NCBI GenBank assembly: GCA_030146905.1
Contig: JASLAV010000392.1
Location: forward strand, 1 to 11,533
Direction of reading: 5' to 3'
Origin: Lentzea sp.
Lineage (GTDB): Bacteria > Actinomycetota > Actinomycetes > Mycobacteriales > Pseudonocardiaceae
Length of the DNA stretch: 11,533 nucleotides
Shown piece by piece: positions 1-8,536 of the stretch. How positions within the stretch are numbered: position 1 is the first letter of the stretch; every line of letters begins with the position of its first letter. The notes below the pieces were generated by a model. The model did not search any database. It was not told the DNA's origin and saw only the letters and a program-made list of their open reading frames with translations. The position numbers were made by a program, and so were the translations under genes.

Positions 1-800
1 ACGTGGACGTGCGTGCCGATGATCAGGTCGAGCGCCGGGTCGGCCAGCAGCTGGCGGGCCAGCGCCTTCTGTTCCGCCGTCGCCTCGTGCTGGTACTCGT
101 TGCCCCACTGCACGGACAGCACGACCACCTCGGCGCCCGCGGCACGGGCGGCGCGCGCGTCGGCGAGGATCTTGGTGGCGTTGATCTGGTTGGCTCGCCA
201 CGGTTGGGGCAGCGGGATGCCGTTGAAGCCGTAGGTGAACGACAGCTGGGCCACCTTCACTCCCCCCGCGTCCAGGATCAGGGGTGCGGCGGCTTCCTCC
301 GGTGTTCGGAACGAACCCGTGTGCTTGAGGCCCACGGCGTCCAGCGCGTCCAGGGTCGTCTGGATCGCCGAGACGCCGCGGTCGAGCGTGTGGTTCGAGG
401 CGGTCGAGCAGGAGTCGTAGCCGACGTCCACCAGGCCCTTCGCCACCTCCGGCGGTGCCAGGAAGGACGGGTAGCCGAAGAACGGGCCCTCCTTCTTGCC
501 CAGCGGCACCTCCAGGTGGCACAGGGACAGGTCGCCCTTCAGCGCCTCGCGCACGCCCTCGAACAGGGGCAGGAAGTCGCGTCCCGCGGGTCCGCCGTCG
601 GCCACCGCCTGGTCGGTCAGCGCCGGGTGGATCAGGACGTCGCCGCCCGCTGTCAGCACGAACGAGCGCGGTGGGGGCGGGCCCGGCGAGGTCGGTGCGG
701 GCGGGGGCGCGGTGGTGACGACGACCGGTGAGCCGGTGCACGCGGACAGCGCAAAGCCGGTGACCAGCGTCAACGCTGACCACCGGGCTAAAGGCCTCAG
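1..800 (-). CDS. CapA-family metallophosphatase lipoprotein (3' end beyond window)
   Basis: Partial gene: 266 codons are present and the C-terminus lies beyond position 1. The protein resembles the CapA/PGA_cap family of calcineurin-like metallophosphoesterases, known from poly-gamma-glutamate capsule synthesis in Bacillus but of unclear role in actinomycetes. Visible family motifs are GGDV (Asp54), HLEVPLG (about 95-101), SNHTLDRG (135-142), SVQWGNEY (229-236) and GTHVH (262-266). The N-terminus reads as a lipoprotein signal: a basic start, a hydrophobic run, a lipobox LSAC with Cys21, then a Pro/Thr-rich linker to about residue 46. It should therefore act outside the membrane. No in-frame ATG or GTG fits. 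A CTG at 800 gives the complete signal and overlaps the coxG-like stop as CTGA. A TTG at 773 is the alternative but removes the basic n-region. It appears to be the last visible gene of the Mo-hydroxylase train. Confidence 0.85.
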   Translation of the reverse strand, partial: MRPLARWSALTLVTGFALSACTGSPVVVTTAPPPAPTSPGPPPPRSFVLTAGGDVLIHPALTDQAVADGGPAGRDFLPLFEGVREALKGDLSLCHLEVPLGKKEGPFFGYPSFLAPPEVAKGLVDVGYDSCSTASNHTLDRGVSAIQTTLDALDAVGLKHTGSFRTPEEAAAPLILDAGGVKVAQLSFTYGFNGIPLPQPWRANQINATKILADARAARAAGAEVVVLSVQWGNEYQHEATAEQKALARQLLADPALDLIIGTHVH

Positions 801-1393
801 CGCTGCCGCCTGCGGCGCAGGACCACTAACAGCACAACGGCCAGCGCCGCGCCCGCCACGGGCAGTGCGCGCTTCAGGACCGGTACGCCTGCGGTGTCGA
901 TCAGGTCGATCGGCTCGTCGGGTACGACTCGGAGATGCTGCTGTTGTGCCACCTCGTCAGGATCCCCGGATCCCAGCGCGCCCGCCAGGCATTCCGCGAA
1001 CTGGTCGACGAGCTTGCCGCTGACCTCGGCGATCAGGCCGCGACCGAGCTGGGCCGGCCGCCCGGTGATCGCCAGGTCGGTCTCCACCTCGACGGTGTCG
1101 CCCACCTGGAACGTCACCAGCGCGGAGGCCGTGCCGTTGCCGCGGGCGTCCTTGCCGGCGGCCTTCATGACGGCGCGGCGCAGCACCGGGTCGATCTCCA
1201 CGAACTCGCCGGTGCCCCGGTACAGCAGCTGCACCGGGCCGAGCTTCACCTTCACCTCCCCGCTGAACGTGGTGCCCTCGACCGACGTCAGCGTGGCGCC
1301 CGGCAGGCACGGCGCCACCCGTTCCGGGTCGAGCAGCGCCTCCCACACCTCCTCCGCCGGGCCGGGTGCCGTGAACGAGTGCGTCAGCTTCAT
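797..1393 (-). CDS. coxG: CoxG-like SRPBCC protein with C-terminal membrane helix
   Basis: 198 aa. Residues 1-145 match the CoxG branch of the SRPBCC (START-like) fold: an MKLTHSF opening, then PAEEVWEALLDPERVAPCLPGA, in which the helix-grip start and CLPG motif are typical of carbon monoxide dehydrogenase subunit G. A linker follows, then a hydrophobic segment at about 175-192 and a strongly basic end, RRRRQR, so the C-terminus is probably membrane-anchored with the basic tail in the cytoplasm. In aerobic CO dehydrogenase systems CoxG is needed to bring the enzyme to the membrane and pass electrons to the quinone pool; the same role here is inferred. The ATG overlaps the stop of the FAD-subunit gene as ATGA, and its own stop overlaps the CapA-like gene as CTGA, so translation is probably coupled on both sides. 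Confidence 0.88.
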   Translation of the reverse strand: MKLTHSFTAPGPAEEVWEALLDPERVAPCLPGATLTSVEGTTFSGEVKVKLGPVQLLYRGTGEFVEIDPVLRRAVMKAAGKDARGNGTASALVTFQVGDTVEVETDLAITGRPAQLGRGLIAEVSGKLVDQFAECLAGALGSGDPDEVAQQQHLRVVPDEPIDLIDTAGVPVLKRALPVAGAALAVVLLVVLRRRRQR

Positions 1394-2214
1394 CCCGCTA
1401 CCGCCGCCGTCAGCGCACGTCCGGTCAGCACGCGGGCCAGGTTGTCCTTGTAGGTCTCGCCCGTGGACGCCCGCCGCGCCGCCGCGGAGATCACCTCGGC
1501 GGAAGCGGCCTGTCCCACCAGCGCGGACTCGACGTCCACGGCGCGCACCGGACCTGAGCCCACGTTGGTGAGACCGACGCGAGCCGCGGCGATAGTGCCG
1601 TCACGGACCTGCACGGCCGCAGCGACGGCCACGATCGACCACGCCTGCGCGACCCGGTTGAGCTTCTCGTAGTGCGCGCCCCATCCCGTGTGCTTGGGCA
1701 CGCGCACGTCGACCAGGATCTCGTCGGGGGCCAGCGCCGTCGTGAAGTAGTCGACGAAGAACTCCGCCGCGGGCACCTCACGCCGTCCGCCGGGACCGGC
1801 GACGACCATCACCGCGTCCAGCGCCAGCGCGGGTGCCAGCAGGTCACCGGCCGGGTCCGCGTGGCACAGCGAGCCGCCGACCGTGCCGCGGTGGCGCACC
1901 TGCGGGTCGGCCACCGTGTCCGTGACCAGCTTCAGCAGCAACGCGTGGTCGTGGACGAGGTGGTCGCGCTGCACCTCGTAGTGCGTGGTCATGGCACCGA
2001 TCAGCAACGAGTCGCCGTCGTCGCGCACGCCGGTCAGCTCGGTCAGGCCGCCGATGTCGACCAACGCCGTGGGCGCCGCCAGCCGCATGCGCAGCACCGG
2101 CACGAGCGACTGGCCGCCCGCGATGACCTTCGCTTCCTCGCCCTCCTCGGCGAGCATCCGCACTGCTTCGTCCACAGAGGACGGGAACAGGTACCTGAAC
2201 TCGGCCGGGATCAC
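1390..2214 (-). CDS. coxM: Mo-hydroxylase medium subunit, FAD-binding (CoxM-like)
   Basis: 274 aa, close to the usual length of about 290. This is the flavoprotein subunit that takes electrons from the 2Fe-2S subunit. Both FAD-pyrophosphate motifs of the family are visible: AGGQSL (32-37), corresponding to AGGHS in characterised CoxM, and TVGG (111-114), corresponding to TIGG. The tail from about 170 fits the CO-dehydrogenase flavoprotein C-terminal domain. The GTG start overlaps the stop of the large-subunit gene as GTGA, which fixes it well; MIPAEF is a common opening in this family. It sits third in a small-large-medium order and its stop overlaps the coxG-like start as ATGA. The subunit type is clear. 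The electron donor substrate depends on the large subunit and is not known. Confidence 0.93.
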   Translation of the reverse strand: MIPAEFRYLFPSSVDEAVRMLAEEGEEAKVIAGGQSLVPVLRMRLAAPTALVDIGGLTELTGVRDDGDSLLIGAMTTHYEVQRDHLVHDHALLLKLVTDTVADPQVRHRGTVGGSLCHADPAGDLLAPALALDAVMVVAGPGGRREVPAAEFFVDYFTTALAPDEILVDVRVPKHTGWGAHYEKLNRVAQAWSIVAVAAAVQVRDGTIAAARVGLTNVGSGPVRAVDVESALVGQAASAEVISAAARRASTGETYKDNLARVLTGRALTAAVAG

Positions 2215-4637
2215 GACTGCCCTCCCTGCGCGTCGATGGAACCGAGCCCGCCAGCCGCCACGTCACCGGCGCCGTCGTCCGTCCTGCCCTGCAAAGCGGT
2301 CCACACCCGTTCCGGCGACATCGGCATCTCGATGTCGCGGACACCCAGGTGCCGCAGGGCGTCCAGCACGCTGTTCACCACGGCCGGCGTCGAGGCGATC
2401 GTGCCGGCCTCGCCGACTCCCTTGGCGCCCAACGGGTTGGACGTCGCCGGAGTCGTGGTGCGGTCGGTGGTGAACGTCGGTAGATCGGCCGCGCACGGCA
2501 CCAGGTAGTCGGCGAGCGTGGCGCTCGTCAGCGTGCCCATCTCGTCGTGGGTGGCCTCTTCGTACAACGCCTGCGCGATGCCCTGAGCCAGCCCACCGTG
2601 CACCTGACCGTCGACGATCAACGGGTTCACGACCGTGCCGACGTCGTCCACCGCGACGTACGACCGAATCTTCACCATGCCGGTCTGGGTGTCGACTTCC
2701 GTTGCGCACAGGTGGGTTCCGTGCGGGTACGAGAAGTTGTCCGGGTCGAACGTGGCGTCGGCGTCCATGCCGGGTTCCATGCCCTCCGGCAGGTCGTGCG
2801 CCACGTGCGCGGCGAGCACGACATCGCCCAGGGACCGGGCGGTCGACGTCCCGCGCACGGAGAACGCACCGGACGCGAACTCCACGTCCGCCTCGTCGCA
2901 CTCCATCATGTGCGCTGCCAGTGTCCGCGCCTTGGCGAGGACCTTGTCCGCCGCGTGCACCAGCGCGGTGCCGCCCACGGCCAGCGAACGCGAGCCGTAG
3001 CTGTCCATGCCCTTGTGCGACGTGGCCGTGTCGCCGTGCAGCACCTCGACGTCCTCGAAAGGGACGCCGAGCTTGTCCGCGACGATCTGCGACCACACCG
3101 TCTCGTGGCCCTGCCCGTGCGGTGACGTCCCGGTGATCACCTCGACCTTGCCGGTGGGCAGCATGCGGATCGACGCGGTCTCCCACCCGCCGGCGGCGTA
3201 CCGCAGAGCGCCCAGCACGCGTGACGGCGCGAGGCCGCACATCTCGGTGTACGTGGAGATCCCGATGCCGAGCTGGACCACGTCACCCGACGAGCGGCGC
3301 CGTTCCTGCTCCTCGCGCAACGACTCGTAGCCGAACAGCTCCATCGCGCGAGCGGTCGCGGCCTCGTAGTTGCCGGAGTCGTAGGTGAGCCCGGCGACGG
3401 TGGTGAACGGGAACTCCTCGTGCTTGATCCAGTTCATCTCGCGGATCTTCATCGGATCCATGCCCAGCTCGACCGCGAGCTCGTCCATCATCCGCTCGAT
3501 CGCGAACGTCGCCTCGGGTCGTCCGGCACCGCGGTAGGCGTCCGTCGGCACCTTGTTGGTGAACACGTTGGTGCACACGAACCGGTAGGCCGCGAACTTG
3601 TAGATCGCGTTGAACATGAACGCGCCCAGGATCGGCACACCCGGCGTGACCAGGCGCAGGTACGCGCCCATGTCGGCGAGCAGCTCGACCTTGAGTCCGG
3701 TGACGGTGCCGTCGCGGCGTGCCGCCAGGGTGACCTTCTGGACCTGGTCGCGGCCGTGGTGCCCGGACAGCATCGACTCGGTGCGCGTCTCGGTCCACTT
3801 CACCGGACGACCCATCCGGCGGGCGACGAGCAGGCACAGCAGCTCCTCCGGCGTGACCTGGAGCTTGCCGCCGAACCCGCCGCCGACGTCCGGCGCGATC
3901 ACGCGGAGCTTGTGCTCGGCGATGCCCGTGACGGCCGAGAGCATCCAGCGCAGGATGTGCGGGATCTGCGTGGCGGACCAGACGGTGAACATGCCGGCGC
4001 CGGGGTCCACGACGACCGACCGCGGTTCCATGAACGCCGGGATCAGCCGCTGCTGCCGGAACTTCCGCTCGATCACGACCTCGGCGGAGGCGATCTCGTC
4101 CTCGACGTTCGTCCCGCTGCCGGTCTCGGCGGAGTCGTAGATCCACGTCGCGCACCTGTTCGTGCCGAGGTCTTCGTGGACCAAGTCGTTGTCCAGCAGT
4201 GCTTCTTCCAGGTCGAGCACGACCGGCAGTTCGTCGTAGTCGACGTCGATCTCGGCCAGCGCGTCCGCGGCGTGGTAGGCGCTGTCGGCGATCACCAGCG
4301 CCACGGCCTCGCCGGCGAAGTTGACCCGGTCGACGGCCAGCGCGGGCGCGGCCGGCGACTTCATGTCCTCGGTGATCGGCCACGCGCAGGGCAGCGACCC
4401 CTGCTCGGCGGCGAAGTCCTCACCGGTGAACACGACGGCCACACCAGGCATCGCGGTCGCGCGGCTGACGTCGACGTTCGTGATGCGGGCGTGGGCGACG
4501 GGGCTGCGCAGGACCGCCACGTGCAGCATGCCGGTCAGCTGGATGTTGTCGGTCCACCTGGTCTGACCGGTGATCAGCCTCGCGTCCTCCTTGCGGAGCC
4601 GGGCCTTCCCGACCTCCGGCTCGGCGGTGGCGGTCAT
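2211..4637 (-). CDS. coxL: Mo-hydroxylase large subunit, form II CoxL-like
   Basis: 808 aa, the usual length for the molybdopterin-cytosine-dinucleotide subunit of xanthine-oxidase-family hydroxylases. The N-terminal a/b-hammerhead domain (about 20-130) is followed by the Mo-binding domains, with VGGGFGGK (251-258), the active-site loop AYRGAGR (367-373) and KGVGEAG (739-745), whose Glu743 is the expected catalytic base. AYRGAGR defines the form II group. Proven CO oxidisers carry AYxCSFR with a Cys that binds Cu, and that Cys is absent here. The enzyme may therefore hydroxylate an N-heterocycle, aldehyde or other carbon substrate; CO oxidation is unproven for form II. The ATG start overlaps the small-subunit stop (ATGA) and the stop overlaps the medium-subunit start (GTGA). 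The last 25 or so residues, rich in Gly, Asp and Ala, look like a disordered tail. The symbol is by family only. Confidence 0.93.
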   Translation of the reverse strand: MTATAEPEVGKARLRKEDARLITGQTRWTDNIQLTGMLHVAVLRSPVAHARITNVDVSRATAMPGVAVVFTGEDFAAEQGSLPCAWPITEDMKSPAAPALAVDRVNFAGEAVALVIADSAYHAADALAEIDVDYDELPVVLDLEEALLDNDLVHEDLGTNRCATWIYDSAETGSGTNVEDEIASAEVVIERKFRQQRLIPAFMEPRSVVVDPGAGMFTVWSATQIPHILRWMLSAVTGIAEHKLRVIAPDVGGGFGGKLQVTPEELLCLLVARRMGRPVKWTETRTESMLSGHHGRDQVQKVTLAARRDGTVTGLKVELLADMGAYLRLVTPGVPILGAFMFNAIYKFAAYRFVCTNVFTNKVPTDAYRGAGRPEATFAIERMMDELAVELGMDPMKIREMNWIKHEEFPFTTVAGLTYDSGNYEAATARAMELFGYESLREEQERRRSSGDVVQLGIGISTYTEMCGLAPSRVLGALRYAAGGWETASIRMLPTGKVEVITGTSPHGQGHETVWSQIVADKLGVPFEDVEVLHGDTATSHKGMDSYGSRSLAVGGTALVHAADKVLAKARTLAAHMMECDEADVEFASGAFSVRGTSTARSLGDVVLAAHVAHDLPEGMEPGMDADATFDPDNFSYPHGTHLCATEVDTQTGMVKIRSYVAVDDVGTVVNPLIVDGQVHGGLAQGIAQALYEEATHDEMGTLTSATLADYLVPCAADLPTFTTDRTTTPATSNPLGAKGVGEAGTIASTPAVVNSVLDALRHLGVRDIEMPMSPERVWTALQGRTDDGAGDVAAGGLGSIDAQGGQS

Positions 4638-5149
4638 TCGCCACCTACCGCGTGCGGGGTCCGCTGCTCGATCTCAGGACCGGCGCCGGGCTTCATGCGC
4701 TGCGCGGCGTCCTGGACGGCGCGGACGATGTTCTGGTAGCCCGTGCAACGGCAGAGGTTGCCCTCGAGTCCCTTGCGCACGGCCTCGTCGTCGGGATCGG
4801 GTTCGTCGGCCAGCAGGTCGATCGCCTGCATGATCATGCCTGGTGTGCAGAAACCGCACTGCAGTGCGTGGTTGCTGTGGAACGCCTCCTGCACCGGGTG
4901 CAGCTTGCCGTCGCGAGCGAGGCCTTCGACGGTGGTGACCTCGTGCTCGTTCGCCTGGACGGCGAGCAGCTGGCACGACTTCACGCTGTGACCGTCGAGG
5001 TGGACGGTGCAGGCGCCGCAGTTGCCGGTGTCGCAACCGACCACGGTGCCGGTCTTGCCCAGGCGCTCTCTCAGGTAGTGCACGAGCAGGAGGCGGGGTT
5101 CGACCTCGTCGGCGTGTGTCACTCCGTCGACGTTGACCGAGATGTGCAT
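4634..5149 (-). CDS. coxS: Mo-hydroxylase small subunit, 2x[2Fe-2S] (CoxS-like)
   Basis: 171 aa from the chosen ATG at 5149. The N-terminal plant-type ferredoxin domain shows CDTGNCGAC followed by a fourth Cys (VKSC). The C-terminal helical domain shows QCGFCTPGM and LCRCTGY, which bind the second cluster next to the Mo site. The subunit relays electrons from the Mo centre to FAD. I chose MHISVNVDG at 5149 because homologues begin a few residues before this first strand and because GGGAGG lies 4 nt upstream. An in-frame ATG at 5176 would add nine residues (MITPPLGGF) and is preceded by a possible leader ORF, so it remains an alternative. The stop overlaps the large-subunit start as ATGA. This is the first structural gene, 78 nt after the xdhC-like gene and so the only loosely spaced junction in the train. 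Confidence 0.93.
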   Translation of the reverse strand: MHISVNVDGVTHADEVEPRLLLVHYLRERLGKTGTVVGCDTGNCGACTVHLDGHSVKSCQLLAVQANEHEVTTVEGLARDGKLHPVQEAFHSNHALQCGFCTPGMIMQAIDLLADEPDPDDEAVRKGLEGNLCRCTGYQNIVRAVQDAAQRMKPGAGPEIEQRTPHAVGGE

Positions 5150-5172
5150 GAACCCTCCCAGTGGTGGGGTGA

Positions 5173-5190
5173 TCATGTGACGAGGGCCAC
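5173..5190 (-). other. Possible five-codon leader ORF ahead of coxS
   Basis: Reading the minus strand, the strongest ribosome-binding sequence in the gap (GGGAGGAGG, positions 5204-5196) stands 5 nt before a GTG at 5190. That GTG opens a frame of only five codons, encoding MALVT, and its TGA overlaps the upstream coxS candidate start at 5176 as ATGA. This is the layout of a translationally coupled leader peptide. It could equally be chance in GC-rich DNA, and nothing in the peptide suggests attenuation by a particular amino acid. Confidence 0.35.
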
Positions 5191-5201
5191 TCCAGCCTCC
5201 T

Positions 5202-5217
5202 CCCTGTTCCCCTGTTC
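5202..5217. repeat. Perfect 8-bp tandem repeat in the xdhC-coxS gap
   Basis: CCCTGTTC occurs twice back to back (GAACAGGG twice on the coding strand). It lies just upstream of the strong Shine-Dalgarno-like sequence in the only sizeable gap of the operon. It could be a half-site pair for a regulator or simple slippage. No function can be read from it. Confidence 0.5.
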
Positions 5218-5227
5218 AACAACCCGA

Positions 5228-6311
5228 TCAGCGGTGTATCGGTTCACCAAGATCGACCAGACGCCGGCCGGATCCGTTCCACCGCAAGGAGATGATCTCC
5301 GCGGCGATCGAGACGGCAGTCTCCTCCGGAGTCCGCGCGCCCAGGTCGAGGCCGATCGGCGAGGCCAGCCGCGCGAGGTCGTCCTCGGACACGCCGGCCT
5401 CCCTCAGGCGCTGCAAGCGATCTTCGTGGGTGCGGCGCGACCCCATCGCTCCGATGTAGCCGACCTTGAGTCGCAACGCGACCTCCAGCAGCGGCACGTC
5501 GAACTTCGGGTCGTGCGTGAGGACGGCGATGACCGTGCGCTCGTCGAGCTTGGACGATTCGCGCTCCAGGTACCGGTGCGGCCAGTCCACGACGACCTCG
5601 TCCGCCTCCGGGAAACGGGAGCGCGTCGCGAACACCGGCCGTGCGTCGCACACGGTCACGCGGTAGCCGAGGAACGAGCCGAGCCGGGCCATCGCGGCGG
5701 CGAAGTCGATCGCACCGAACACGAGCATGCGCGCCGGCGGCTCGAACGAGTTCACGAACACGCTCATGCCCTCGCCGCGCCGCTGACCGTCCGGCCCGTA
5801 CCGCAGCACGCCGCTGCGGCCTGACGCGAGCATCCCGCGCGCGTCGTCCGCGACGGCGTCGTCGATGCGCGCGGACCCCAGGCTGCCCGACCGCCGGTCC
5901 GGCCAGATGACCATGCGCCGGCCGATGCCGTCCGGGTGCTCGACGACGGTCGCGACCGCCACCGGTTCCTCTGCGCGGACCGTCTCCACCACCTCGGCGA
6001 GCTGTGGGAACGTGTCGGCGTTGATCTTCTCGACGTAGATGTCGATGATCCCGCCGCAGGTGAGCCCCACCGCGAACGCGTCGTCGTCGCTCACCCCGTA
6101 CCGCTGCAGCACGGGGGCGTCCGTCGCCTGCGCGAGGTCGTACACAGCACCCTCGACACACCCGCCGGACACGCTGCCGACCGCCTCGCCGTCCTGGGTC
6201 ACCAGCATCGCCGCGCCCGCCGGCCGCGGCGCCGAACTGAAGGTCGCGACCACCGTGCCGACCCCGACCGTCTCACCGTTCGCCACCCGTCCGGCGAGGT
6301 CGAAGAGGACA

Positions 6312-6319
<8 letters not shown>
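5228..6319 (-). CDS. XdhC/CoxI-family Mo-enzyme maturation protein
   Basis: 363 aa. The XdhC family binds molybdenum cofactor and helps sulfurate it and insert it into xanthine-oxidase-type enzymes. The N-terminal XdhC_CoxI domain shows VSGGCVEG (50-57) and LTCGG (86-90). The C-terminal Rossmann domain begins at about 198 with MLVFGAIDFAAAMARLGSFL, then GYRVTVCDAR; the usual GxGxxG is degenerate, which I believe is common in actinobacterial members. LTHDPKFDVPLL and GYIGAMGSRRTHEDR are also typical of the C-terminal domain. The GTG start at 6319 has an excellent AAGGAGGT ribosome-binding sequence about 7 nt upstream and overlaps the CoxE-like gene by 8 nt. It is the last of the three maturation genes, immediately before the structural subunits. 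It covers both the CoxI and CoxF type of name, so I give no symbol. Confidence 0.92.
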
Positions 6320-7282
<963 letters not shown>

Positions 7283-7286
<4 letters not shown>

Positions 7287-8113
7287 CCCACAATTGTGCT
7301 CCCGATCACGCGATCCGCGTCCTCCCGGTACTTCAGGACGGCGCCGAGGGTCGTCGCGTCGGGTTCGGTGCGGCCCAGCGCCTGCAACGCGCGGGCCCAG
7401 TCCAGCGACTCCGCGACACCCGGCGGCTTCAGCAGGTCCAGGCCGCGCATCTGCCGCACAGCCTCGGCGACCTTGAGGGCGAGCCGTTCGTCGAGACCGG
7501 GCAGGGTGCGGCGCAGGATCGCCACCTCGCGGTCGAGCGAGGGGTGCTCCAGCCAGTGGTAGAGGCAGCGGCGCTTGAGCGCGTCGTGCACCTCGCGGGT
7601 CCGGTTCGAGGTCAGCACGGTCAGCGGCGGCGTCGTGGCCCTGATCTCGCCGAGCTCGGGGATGCTGACCGCGTTCTCGGACAGCACCTCCAGCAGGAAC
7701 GCCTCGAACTCGTCGTCCGCCCTGTCGATCTCGTCCACCAGCAGCACGCACGGCGCGCTTTCCAGCGCCTGCAGAAGAGGCCGGGCCAGCAGGAACCGTC
7801 GCGTGTAGAGCGACGCCTCGTCCACCTCGCCCCGCGTCTCCAGCACGCGCAGGTGCATGAGCTGACGCGGGTAGTCCCAGTCGTAGAGGGCCTGCGTGGC
7901 GTCGATGCCCTCGTGGCACTGCAGCCGGATCAGCGGCACGTCCATCGCCTTGGCCAGCGCCAGCGCGAGCGACGTCTTGCCGGTGCCGGGTTCGCCCTCG
8001 AGGAACAGCGGCCGTCCCATCGCGATCGCGAGGAAGGCCGCCGTGGCGATCCCGTCGTCCGGCAGGTACCCCGCGCCGTCGAGCCCTGACGCCAGCTCCT
8101 CGGGGGACTCCAT
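7283..8113 (-). CDS. MoxR-family AAA+ ATPase (CoxD-like)
   Basis: 276 aa. MoxR ATPases act as chaperones for metal-cofactor assembly, usually paired with a VWA protein, as here. Walker A is GEPGTGKT (40-47), Walker B is LLVDEID (124-130) with Asp127 and Glu128, sensor 1 Asn171 sits in TSNR, and an arginine-finger region DALKRRC follows at about 178-184. By position and type it corresponds to CoxD of the Oligotropha cox cluster, where CoxD with CoxE is needed to mature the CuMo site. Since this large subunit lacks the Cu-binding Cys, its task here may differ. The ATG at 8113 is the first gene of the train. GAGG lies only 3 nt before it, whereas a TACCCT element lies 7 nt before it, so the message may be leaderless. 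Confidence 0.92.
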
Positions 8114-8120
8114 GAGCCTC

Positions 8121-8126
8121 AGGGTA
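8121..8126 (-). promoter_or_regulatory. Candidate -10 element for the Mo-hydroxylase operon (leaderless)
   Basis: On the minus strand TACCCT matches the actinobacterial TAnnnT -10 pattern and ends exactly 7 nt before the ATG at 8113. That spacing would place transcription start at the A of the start codon. No convincing -35 is visible. Confidence 0.4.
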
Positions 8127-8130
8127 CGAC

Positions 8131-8136
8131 TACGGT
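8131..8136 (+). promoter_or_regulatory. Candidate -10 element for the VOC-protein gene (leaderless)
   Basis: TACGGT fits TAnnnT and ends 6 nt before the ATG at 8143. It faces the minus-strand element at 8121-8126 inside a 29-bp gap. A weak GGTGGGCGG purine run just before the ATG could instead act as a ribosome-binding site. No good -35 is seen. Confidence 0.35.
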
Positions 8137-8142
8137 GGGCGG

Positions 8143-8526
8143 ATGGGGTCGATCAAGAAGATCCAGGTGACGTTCGACTGCGCCGAGCCCACGCGGGTCG
8201 CCCGGTTCTGGTCGGAGGTGCTGGGCTACGACGCGCCGCCGGAGAGCGACGGTTCGTGGTCCGCGTGCGCCGACCCGTCGGGTGAGGGCCCGCGGTTCTA
8301 CTTCCAGCGCGTTCCCGAGGGCAAGGTCGTCAAGAACCGGGTGCACGTCTGCGTGCGGGCCGGCACGGGGCTCGTGGGCGCGGAGCGCCTCGCCGCGCTG
8401 CAGGCCGAGCGCGCCCGGCTGGAGGCGATCGGCGCGGTCTGCGTGCGCGTGATGGAGGCCGACGAGGAGAACGAGTCCTGCATCGTCATGCAGGACGTCG
8501 AGGGCAACGAGTTCTGCCTCGACTGA
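8143..8526 (+). CDS. VOC/glyoxalase-like domain protein
   Basis: 127 aa, a single vicinal-oxygen-chelate unit of the Glyoxalase_6-like kind common in actinomycetes. Typical features are the opening IKKIQVTFDCAEPTRVARFW followed by SEVLGY, the middle DPSGEGPRFYFQRVPEGK, then NRVHVCV, and the end VMQDVEGNEFCLD, with the bab-fold sheet edges and the conserved GNEFC close. These proteins may be dioxygenases, isomerases or resistance proteins; the substrate cannot be told from sequence. The ATG at 8143 is the only sensible start, 29 bp from the divergent ATPase start. Sharing that gap with the Mo-hydroxylase operon allows common regulation, but nothing shows a functional link. A hairpin follows 10 nt after the stop. 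Confidence 0.88.
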   Translation: MGSIKKIQVTFDCAEPTRVARFWSEVLGYDAPPESDGSWSACADPSGEGPRFYFQRVPEGKVVKNRVHVCVRAGTGLVGAERLAALQAERARLEAIGAVCVRVMEADEENESCIVMQDVEGNEFCLD

Positions 8527-8536
8527 CCCTGGGACG

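Noticed and set aside
3..731. Plus-strand open frame of 242 codons at the left edge
   Set aside because: The opposite strand encodes a CapA-like protein with lipobox and all main family motifs, while this frame shows no family.
3420..4739. Long plus-strand open frame of 439 codons opposite the large-subunit gene
   Set aside because: It is rich in Arg, His, Asp, Val and Leu with no recognisable domain, and the opposite strand encodes an unmistakable CoxL-like protein. This is the usual antisense openness of GC-rich coding DNA.
7287..7919. Upstream extension of the CoxE frame by about 211 codons
   Set aside because: The extension lies in another frame of the MoxR ATPase gene and reads as Arg/Ala/Gly-rich noise. 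The GTG at 7286 overlapping the ATPase stop gives a normal CoxE length and N-terminus.
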